Source: CAXMST01 sp964196325 (lineage in GTDB: Bacteria > Actinomycetota > Thermoleophilia > Solirubrobacterales > 70-9). Taken from it: DNA of 21,929 nt. This document shows, in pieces, positions 1 through 5,500 of this stretch. The notes beneath the pieces were generated by a model. It was not told the DNA's origin. It searched no databases and saw only the letters and a program-made list of their open reading frames with translations. A program made the translations under genes and the position numbers. The stretch is taken from the NCBI GenBank assembly GCA_964196325.1, contig CAXMST010000213.1:1-21929 (forward strand). Reading direction: 5' to 3'. The stretch's first letter is position 1; each line of letters starts with the position of its first letter.

Positions 1-2
1 CC

Positions 3-629
3 CTCGCCAACGCCAGCCGCGCCGCGATCGGCGGCCGTGGTGCGCTGGTCGCCCTGATCACCCTGGTTGCGGCCCTGGTTGCGCTGACGATCGGCGCCGG
101 TGGGGCAAGCGCGGCCGGCTCCTCGTTTGGCTCGAAGCTCAACGACACGGTCCAGCCCTCGAACGCCTCGGCCCCGCATCAGTGCGAGTCCGACCCCGGT
201 AGCAAGTGCACCTGGGTGATGGGTGAGGCCTACGGCAACCCCGGTGGCGAGCAGGCTCCGAAGAGCGGATACCTGCGCAAGCTGAAGCTGGTTGCCGGTG
301 CCCCGGGCTCGTTTCAGCTGCAGATCGTCAAGACCACGATCGACGGCCACACCCAGGTCAAGCGCTCCGGTCCGACGCTCAGCTACGTCGGCCAAAGCCA
401 GGCCAACTACGACAACGACTCCTACAACGTGGAGAAGTTCAAGACCAAGGTCAAGATCAAGACCGGTGAGCGTCTCGCGATCAAGACCGCCGAGACGAGC
501 ACGCTGCGCTGCAGCTCCGGTGGGGATAACACCCTGCAGCACTCACCGCCGCTGAAGAAGCGCGACGGCAAGCGGATCTATGACGAGACCGACGGCTGCT
601 GGATGTTGATCGAGGGCAAGGTCCGCTAG
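3..629 (+). CDS. Secreted hypothetical protein, 5' end cut by window edge
   Basis: The reading frame is open from the first bases of the window to the TAG at 627-629, with no ATG, GTG or TTG in its first part, so the true start lies upstream. The visible part (208 codons) opens with a hydrophobic stretch (roughly codons 15-33) followed by small residues and an Ala-x-Ala pattern, which looks like a signal peptide. The rest is polar and lysine-rich, with cysteines in 'HQCESD', 'SKCTW', 'LRCSSGGDNT' and 'DGCWMLIEG' that could form disulfides outside the cell. I recall similar secreted proteins with a 'CSSGGDNT...PPL...DGC' pattern from Thermoleophilia, but I cannot name a function. An ATG at 216 is an internal Met and would discard the signal peptide. 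Confidence 0.75.
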   Translation, partial: LANASRAAIGGRGALVALITLVAALVALTIGAGGASAAGSSFGSKLNDTVQPSNASAPHQCESDPGSKCTWVMGEAYGNPGGEQAPKSGYLRKLKLVAGAPGSFQLQIVKTTIDGHTQVKRSGPTLSYVGQSQANYDNDSYNVEKFKTKVKIKTGERLAIKTAETSTLRCSSGGDNTLQHSPPLKKRDGKRIYDETDGCWMLIEGKVR

Positions 630-706
630 GCCCCCCCTGCAACTCGATCACACCAACGGGCTCCCATCGGCTCAGCTCGGGATCTGGGATCTGGCGGGAG
701 TAGGGA

Positions 707-738
707 GGCGAGACCCCCGCGAGAGCGGGGGTCTCGCC
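707..738. terminator. Perfect 14-bp hairpin with GAGA loop, convergent gap
   Basis: Left arm 707-720 and right arm 725-738 are perfectly complementary (14 bp, almost all G-C) and close a GAGA loop of the GNRA tetraloop type. The hairpin lies in the 201-nt gap between two genes that end towards each other (stops at 629 and 831), the usual place for a bidirectional terminator. There is no T-tract on either side, so it is not a textbook intrinsic terminator. It could equally be a hairpin repeat element. Confidence 0.55.
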
Positions 739-791
739 GCAGCCGGACAGATTTGCCAACGGGAGGGACGCCGAGCAGGCAGACCAGCGAT

Positions 792-817
792 GAGGCCCCC
801 GCCAGAGCGGGGGTCTC
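792..817. terminator. Second, related 11-bp hairpin, convergent gap
   Basis: Arms 792-802 and 807-817 pair over 11 positions with one G-T wobble, around a CAGA loop. The right arm belongs to an 18-bp direct repeat shared with the first hairpin (723-740 equals 805-822), so the two hairpins are copies of one element about 82 nt apart. It ends 13 nt before the kinase stop codon, so it is placed to stop kinase transcripts read leftwards only after they leave the gene. Confidence 0.45.
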
Positions 818-830
818 GCCGCGCCTGCGC

Positions 831-3005
831 CTAGCCGTCCAGGTCGTTGGGCATGACCGGCGTCACCACGTTCTCCTCGCCACCGGTGACCCAGAGCATG
901 TTCCGATCGAAGGCGAGGTCCTCGGGCGTCGAGCCGGGAATCTTCAGGGTGTCGATCAGCGTCCCGCTTTCGGGATCGATCGCGGCGACCGACCCCTGCC
1001 CGTCGGAGGCCCAGATCGTGCCGTTCGGGGCCTCGGCCAGATCGCGCATCTGGCCGGAGAGGTCCTCGATCTCCTGAGGCTCAAGCGATTGGGCATCCAC
1101 GCGGGTCACCGAGCCGTCTGAGCCGTTCTCGTTGTTCCCGGCGTTGGCGACCCAGACCGCGCCGGCAGCGACGATCACGCCCTTGGGGTTGTTGCCGACG
1201 TCGATTGGAGTCTGCTCGCGATCTTGAGCACCTACGCGGATCAGCTTGTTGTTATTGCGTGAGGTGACCCAGATGGCGCCGCTACCGACCGCGACCCCTT
1301 GAGGTCCGTCGGCGTCGTCGAGCCGGAACGAGTCAGGCTCACCGCTAGCGGGGTCGATGCGAGTCAGCGTGTTCGACGAGTTCTCAGTAACCCAGATCGC
1401 GGCATCGCCTTCCGCGGTGATGCCGGTCGGCGCCCCAGGCACGGGCACCGTATCCACAATGTCGCCACCCGCGCCCAACTGAGCCACCCGCCCGTCGACC
1501 GATCCCGTCACCCACCAAGAGCCGGCGGCAAAGACCACCTCGTCAGCCCTGGAGAGCTCGAGGCCGAACACCTCCTCCGTCTTGACGGAAACCAGCTCTC
1601 CGTCCGCACGCGTCGCGACCCGCACATCACCGTCACCGACGGCGATGCCAACAGGGGTGTCTGGGACGAACACAGCCTCCTGCACCTCCCCGATCGGCTC
1701 CGTCTTGGAGGTCGGCCCCTCACCTGCCCCGCCCTCATCGGCTCCGCCCCCCAGGACGACGATCGCCAGGACGACCACGATGGCCGCGGCGAGGCCGCCG
1801 CCGATCAGCCCGAGCGGCGGCGCCTTGCGCGAGCGCGCTGGGCGGGTCCCGTCCCCAGGCTCGACCACCTCGGTCGCCTGGCCGCGGGAGCCAGGAGGGG
1901 TCGGCGGCGGCGCGGCCGGGGACACCTCGGCGGTGGCGTTGGACTCGATCGCCGTCACCGCGGGCTCGATCGGCGCCTCCGATTCAACGGTGGGCTCGAC
2001 CGGCGCCTCCGATTCAACGGTGGGCTCGACCGGCGCCTGCGACTCGGCCGTCGGTTCCAACGCCTCCGCCCCGGAGCCCGTCGGCGAGGGCATCTCGCGC
2101 GGGGTCTCGTAGACCTCGGTGGGCGCGGCGGGCCCCGTTGCAACACTGCGCTCGGGGGCGACCTCGTCGCCCTCGAGGGCCGCACGGGCGGCGCGGGCCA
2201 TGTCGCCGGCGGAAGGGAAGCGGTCGTCCCGCTCCTTCGCCATCGCGCGCTCGACGACCTCGGCGAGCACCACCGCCGAGCCCGCGAGCGCCTCCGGCTC
2301 GGCTTGAAGGTGGGCGTACATCTTTGCCACCTTCTCCTCCCGACCCGCGAACGGAGGGTGGGAGACCAGGCTCTCGTAGAGCACGCAGCCGAGGGCGTAG
2401 ACGTCAGTGCGTGCGTCGAGGTGCTCACCGCGGATCTGCTCGGGGGCAACGTAGTCGAGAGTGCCCACGAAGGCTCCCGTGCTGGTCAAAGCGGTGGCTT
2501 CGCTGGGCTGCCCGATGCGCTTGGTCAGGCCAAAGTCGGTCAGGTAGGCGTGGTCGGTGCCGCCGCGATCCTCGATCAGGACGTTGCCCGGCTTAATGTC
2601 TCGGTGGACCAGACCGCGAGAATGCGCGACGTCGAGCGCCGCCGCCACCTGCTCGAGGATGGCCACCGCCTGCGCCGGCTCGAGCGGGCCCCGAGATGTA
2701 AGCAGCTTGCGCAGGTCGGGGCCGTCGATCAGATCCATCGTCACGAACAGCAGGCCGTCCTCCTCGCCGGCGTTGTGGATCGGCACGACGTTCGGGTGGC
2801 GCAGCGAGACCGCGATCCTCGACTCAGAGCGAAAGCGCTCGCGAAAGGAGCCATCGTCGGCGAGGTCTGCGGCGATCACCTTGAGCGCGACCATGTGGTC
2901 GAGCGCTATGTGGGTGGCGCGGTAGACGGTCCCCATTCCACCGCGACCGGCGACCCCCTCGATCCGATGGCCGGCAAAGACCACGCCTTCCCCAAGATCT
3001 GGCAT
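831..3005 (-). CDS. PknB-like Ser/Thr kinase with extracellular beta-propeller
   Basis: This is a 724-residue receptor-type protein kinase. The kinase domain (about residues 12-275) has the glycine loop GRGGMGTVYRA (20-30), the ATP lysine in VALK (K42), HRDIKPGN with catalytic D136, DFG (157-159) and APE (187-189), so it looks active. A proline/glutamate-rich linker with 10-residue repeats (about 315-350) leads to one membrane segment (about 398-419). The outer part (about 440-724) carries repeated 'IWVT...N.L.RIDP' blades typical of NHL/virginiamycin-lyase-like propellers. The layout recalls mycobacterial PknD, whose outer part is also a propeller. The expected role is sensing an external ligand and phosphorylating cytoplasmic proteins. 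The ATG at 3005 has no clear Shine-Dalgarno, but TATAAC lies 6 nt upstream. It follows the oxidoreductase gene on the same strand after a 72-nt gap. Confidence 0.93.
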   Translation of the reverse strand: MPDLGEGVVFAGHRIEGVAGRGGMGTVYRATHIALDHMVALKVIAADLADDGSFRERFRSESRIAVSLRHPNVVPIHNAGEEDGLLFVTMDLIDGPDLRKLLTSRGPLEPAQAVAILEQVAAALDVAHSRGLVHRDIKPGNVLIEDRGGTDHAYLTDFGLTKRIGQPSEATALTSTGAFVGTLDYVAPEQIRGEHLDARTDVYALGCVLYESLVSHPPFAGREEKVAKMYAHLQAEPEALAGSAVVLAEVVERAMAKERDDRFPSAGDMARAARAALEGDEVAPERSVATGPAAPTEVYETPREMPSPTGSGAEALEPTAESQAPVEPTVESEAPVEPTVESEAPIEPAVTAIESNATAEVSPAAPPPTPPGSRGQATEVVEPGDGTRPARSRKAPPLGLIGGGLAAAIVVVLAIVVLGGGADEGGAGEGPTSKTEPIGEVQEAVFVPDTPVGIAVGDGDVRVATRADGELVSVKTEEVFGLELSRADEVVFAAGSWWVTGSVDGRVAQLGAGGDIVDTVPVPGAPTGITAEGDAAIWVTENSSNTLTRIDPASGEPDSFRLDDADGPQGVAVGSGAIWVTSRNNNKLIRVGAQDREQTPIDVGNNPKGVIVAAGAVWVANAGNNENGSDGSVTRVDAQSLEPQEIEDLSGQMRDLAEAPNGTIWASDGQGSVAAIDPESGTLIDTLKIPGSTPEDLAFDRNMLWVTGGEENVVTPVMPNDLDG
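1951..2040 (-). repeat. 30-bp tandem repeat in kinase linker
   Basis: Units 1981-2010 and 2011-2040 are identical except for one base. A diverged unit precedes them (1951-1980), and traces of another follow 2041. Each unit encodes ten residues of the type VEPTVESEAP, giving a stiff acidic spacer between the kinase domain and the membrane. The near-identity of the two central units suggests a recent slippage or unequal-exchange event, so copy number may vary between strains. Confidence 0.8.
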
Positions 3006-3011
3006 GGCCCA

Positions 3012-3017
3012 GTTATA
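3012..3017 (-). promoter_or_regulatory. -10-like TATAAC for leaderless kinase start
   Basis: Read on the reverse strand, TATAAC (5 of 6 to TATAAT) ends 6 nt before the kinase ATG, so transcription would start at or next to the start codon. No convincing -35 is seen at 16-18 nt upstream, and there is no well-placed Shine-Dalgarno. This is an inference from spacing only. Confidence 0.4.
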
Positions 3018-3077
3018 GATCCCCGAAAGGAAAGGTGCGGGGCCGCGAGCCGCGCCGAACCGACCCTGTCCGCACTC

Positions 3078-4145
3078 CTAGGCCGCGGCCAGAGCGAGCG
3101 CAGCCAGGCGCTCGATCGTGTGCTTGCGCTGCCCGGGGTCGAGCTGGGCCACCGAGACGATCAACCGATCGACTCCGGCGGCGTCGATCCGCGCCAGGCG
3201 CTCGGCCACCTCGGCCTCGCTGCCGATCAGCGAGGTCAGCTCGACGAGCTCATCCGGGATCGCCTCGTAGGCGCGCTCCCGCTCTCCCTCCAGATACAGC
3301 GACTGCACCTTCCGCGCCTGATCGCCGAAGCCGAACCGATCGCTGAGCTCGACGTAGAAGTTCTTCTCCTTGGAGCCCATCCCACCGAGGTACAGCAGCA
3401 ACGCGGCCTTGACCATGTTGCGCGCCAACTCCAGGTCGCCGTCGATTGCTACCTGGACCGAGGGGCTGATCTCGAGGTCGGCACGAGTGCGGCCGCCCTT
3501 CTCGAACCCGACCCGCAAGTTCTCACCCCAGACCTCCTCGATCCGCTCGGGATCGCTGAACACGGGAATCCATCCGTCACAAACCTCGGCCGCGAGCTCC
3601 ACCGAGCGCTTGCCGATCGCCCCGATGAAGACTGGGATCTCGTTTCTGATCGGATGGAAGTTGAGCTTCAGCGCCTTGCCCTGGCCCGTCGATTCGTCCC
3701 CCCTCAGCGGCAGGTCGTAGTGGGGACCGTGATGCTCCAGGGGGCCCTCCCGGGCGATGATCTTGCGGACCACCTCGATGTACTCGCGCGTGCGCCCCCA
3801 CGCCTTCGGGTAGGGAACGCCGTACCAGCCCTCGGAGACCTGCGGGCCGGAGGGACCGAAGCCAAAAATGAAACGCCCGCCCGACAGGTAGTCGATCGTC
3901 GCACCCGCCATCGCGGCCGCCGCCGGCGGACGGGCCGGCACCTGCATGATCGCCGCGCCGAGCTTGATCGTCTCCGTCTGCGGAGCCAGCCAGGCCAGCA
4001 CCGAGACCACGTCGGAGCCGTACGCCTCGGCGACCCAGACGGACTCGAAGCCTGCTGCCTCGGCGGCCGCCACCAAGGCGGCCGCCTCCTCCCCCTGGGG
4101 CCCGATCCCGAAGTAGCCCAGGTTCAATCCAAGCTTGATCGCCAT
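3078..4145 (-). CDS. LLM-class F420-dependent oxidoreductase
   Basis: The 355-residue protein has the luciferase-like monooxygenase (TIM-barrel) pattern: MAIKLGLNLGYFG at the N-terminus, 'GFESVWVAEAYGSD' near residue 35, 'IKLGAAIMQVPARPP' near 60-75, 'LSGGRFIFGFGPSGPQV' near 85-105, and 'IPVFIGAIGKRSVELAAEVCDGW' near 170-195. The motifs and length fit actinobacterial F420-dependent members (the Rv3520c-like group) better than flavin monooxygenases, but the substrate cannot be read from the sequence. It would use reduced F420 for hydride transfer in the cytoplasm. Its ATG at 4145 is preceded at 6 nt by TAGGCT and no Shine-Dalgarno, so it is probably leaderless. It is divergent from the cupin gene and lies upstream of the kinase on the same strand. 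Confidence 0.92.
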   Translation of the reverse strand: MAIKLGLNLGYFGIGPQGEEAAALVAAAEAAGFESVWVAEAYGSDVVSVLAWLAPQTETIKLGAAIMQVPARPPAAAAMAGATIDYLSGGRFIFGFGPSGPQVSEGWYGVPYPKAWGRTREYIEVVRKIIAREGPLEHHGPHYDLPLRGDESTGQGKALKLNFHPIRNEIPVFIGAIGKRSVELAAEVCDGWIPVFSDPERIEEVWGENLRVGFEKGGRTRADLEISPSVQVAIDGDLELARNMVKAALLLYLGGMGSKEKNFYVELSDRFGFGDQARKVQSLYLEGERERAYEAIPDELVELTSLIGSEAEVAERLARIDAAGVDRLIVSVAQLDPGQRKHTIERLAALALAAA

Positions 4146-4151
4146 CGGGGC

Positions 4152-4157
4152 AGCCTA
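4152..4157 (-). promoter_or_regulatory. -10-like TAGGCT for leaderless oxidoreductase start
   Basis: On the reverse strand TAGGCT (TANNNT type) ends 6 nt before the ATG at 4145. The same hexamer stands at the same distance before the pyruvate kinase and PI-PLC starts, which supports a shared promoter type. No clear -35 is visible. Confidence 0.5.
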
Positions 4158-4230
4158 CCCTGCTTGAGTACCCAGCTCAGACGTCCCCGCGCTGCACCGG
4201 ATCGCAAGCGAAACTGTTCTCAACCCAGAA

Positions 4231-4235
4231 GGAGG
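4231..4235 (+). promoter_or_regulatory. Strong GGAGG ribosome-binding site of cupin gene
   Basis: GGAGG at 4231-4235 lies 6 nt before the ATG at 4242 and only 3 nt before the ATG at 4239. The spacing favours the second ATG. The site also shows that the cupin gene begins here, and not inside the very long open frame that runs in from 1299. Confidence 0.75.
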
Positions 4236-4241
4236 AAGATG

Positions 4242-4640
4242 ATGAGTGACTACACCTATGTCGCCCGCGAGCAAGCCGTCGACTACATGGCGGAGTACCC
4301 GGGCTTCGGCGAGATGCGGGCCTACACTGACGCGCTCGATGCCGAGCAAGTCGCGTTCTGCTGGCGCCAGATGCCGCCGGACAGCGGCGGTCGCGGCAGC
4401 TACGGGCATCGCCACAAGACCCAGGAGGAGATCTACTTCGTGGTCTCCGGGCAGGTCACGTTCAAGGTCGGCGAGGACGTCTTCGAGGTTGGTCCGCAGG
4501 CGGCCGTCCGCGTGGCTCCGGACGCCTTTCGCTCGGTCCACAACGATGGCAGCGACCCGGCCGAGCTGGTGATCTGCTCGCAGCGTGTCGACGACCCCGA
4601 GGCCGAGGGGGAGACCGTCGACGACTTCTGGCCGCGCTGA
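4242..4640 (+). CDS. Small cupin-fold protein
   Basis: This 132-residue single-domain cupin has the first metal-binding motif G-H-x-H-(x)3-4-E at H56, H58 and E62/E63, followed by 'VVSGQVTFKVG', and the second-motif histidine H100 in 'RSVHN'. All usual metal ligands are present, so it probably binds a divalent metal. The reaction is unknown, since stand-alone cupins range from isomerases and dioxygenases to sensors. The start at 4242 is set by the GGAGG site, and 4239 would add one Met. The same frame is open upstream for about 2.9 kb, but only as antisense to the kinase and oxidoreductase. A methyltransferase gene follows on the same strand after 63 nt and probably shares the transcript. Confidence 0.9.
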   Translation: MSDYTYVAREQAVDYMAEYPGFGEMRAYTDALDAEQVAFCWRQMPPDSGGRGSYGHRHKTQEEIYFVVSGQVTFKVGEDVFEVGPQAAVRVAPDAFRSVHNDGSDPAELVICSQRVDDPEAEGETVDDFWPR

Positions 4641-4703
4641 GGCGGAGCGCTACCTAGACCCCCCGTCAAGCATGACAACGCGGAGACCACGAGAGGAGAG
4701 AGG

Positions 4704-5399
4704 ATGAGCACTGAGCAGAACACCGAACCGGAACCGGCTCAGCGGGGCCCGCTGATGCGCCTGTGGGGGCGCTGCTTCGCTGCGCTCTACGGCCCGCTGC
4801 TATGGCGGACCGAGCGGCGCGGGAACGCCAAACGCCGCCAGACGCTGCTCGAGTCCGCGCAGGGGCGGGTTGTCGAGCTGGGAGCCGGCACCGGGCACAA
4901 CCTCGAGCACTACCCCGACGGGGTCGAGTTGGTCCTGACCGAGCCGCACGGCCCGATGGCTCGCCGACTGCGCGAGCGGTTGGCCCGCTCCGGACGCGAG
5001 GCCGAGGTGCTGGAGGAGCCGGCGGAGCATCTGCCGCTACCCGACAACAGCGCCGACACCGTCGTATCGACGCTCGTCCTCTGCACCGTCGATGACGTCG
5101 ATGCAACCCTGAGCGAGGCCCGGAGGATTCTCCGGCCGGGTGGCCGCCTGCTGTTCCTGGAGCATGTCGCTGCGGCCGAGGAGGGCCGACTGCAACGCTG
5201 GCAGGACCGCGCCCATGGCTTCTGGCACGGGTTTGCCTATGGCTGCAACACCAACCGGCGTACGGAGACAGCGATCCGCGGGGCAGGGTTCGAGGTCGAC
5301 GAACTGATCGTTGACGAGCTCGAGTTCGACATCCCGCTGATTCGGCCACTGATCTGGGGCCACGCCCACGCTCCGCTGGACGCTGACGCGCCCGCATGA
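4704..5399 (+). CDS. Class I SAM-dependent methyltransferase, METTL7/UbiE-like
   Basis: This 231-residue Rossmann-fold methyltransferase has the SAM motif I VVELGAGTGHN (E59-G64), an acidic motif II 'LVLTEPHGPM' (E80), the motif 'ADTVVSTLVLCTVDD' (about 118-131), and 'RILRPGGRLLFLEHV' (about 141-155). The run 'TLVLCTV...LRPGG...FLEHV', followed by a tryptophan-rich 'RWQDRAHGFWHGFAYGCNTNR', resembles the METTL7 (thiol/lipid methyltransferase) group of the methyltransferase-11 family. That subfamily placement is from memory of its motifs. A hydrophobic patch near 24-34 could give membrane contact. The start at 4704 has an AGGAG site at 5-nt spacing. The gene ends before the hairpin terminator at 5452. 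Confidence 0.9.
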   Translation: MSTEQNTEPEPAQRGPLMRLWGRCFAALYGPLLWRTERRGNAKRRQTLLESAQGRVVELGAGTGHNLEHYPDGVELVLTEPHGPMARRLRERLARSGREAEVLEEPAEHLPLPDNSADTVVSTLVLCTVDDVDATLSEARRILRPGGRLLFLEHVAAAEEGRLQRWQDRAHGFWHGFAYGCNTNRRTETAIRGAGFEVDELIVDELEFDIPLIRPLIWGHAHAPLDADAPA

Positions 5400-5451
5400 G
5401 CACGTGCCCAGGTAACGGCTGGTAGCTCCCCAGCAAAGGTCGCGAGCTACC

Positions 5452-5482
5452 GAGCCCGGCGCCGTCCTACGGCGCCGGGCTC
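5452..5482 (+). terminator. Intrinsic terminator after methyltransferase gene
   Basis: A perfect 13-bp GC-rich stem (5452-5464 with 5470-5482) around a 5-nt loop is followed by a short T-rich run at 5483-5489. It lies 52 nt after the methyltransferase stop and 18 nt before the ATPase start, so it should separate the two transcription units. Confidence 0.8.
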
Positions 5483-5488
5483 TTTGTG

Positions 5489-5494
5489 TATGAA
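5489..5494 (+). promoter_or_regulatory. Weak -10-like TATGAA before ATPase GTG
   Basis: TATGAA ends 6 nt before the GTG at 5501. It matches the spacing of the other leaderless-type sites in the window but has A instead of T at the last position. The terminator just upstream means the ATPase needs its own promoter, and this is the only candidate I can see. No -35 is evident, because the expected position is inside the terminator stem. Confidence 0.3.
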
Positions 5495-5500
5495 TGGCCT

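Noticed and set aside
1951..2040. Tandem repeats as a CRISPR-like array
   Set aside because: The units are contiguous without spacers and encode an in-frame 10-residue protein repeat in the kinase linker.
1299..4640. A 1113-codon open frame on the + strand ending in the cupin sequence
   Set aside because: Its first ~2.9 kb is antisense to the kinase and oxidoreductase, with Arg/Gly/Ala-rich low-information translation. Only the part after the GGAGG site at 4231 shows a protein family.
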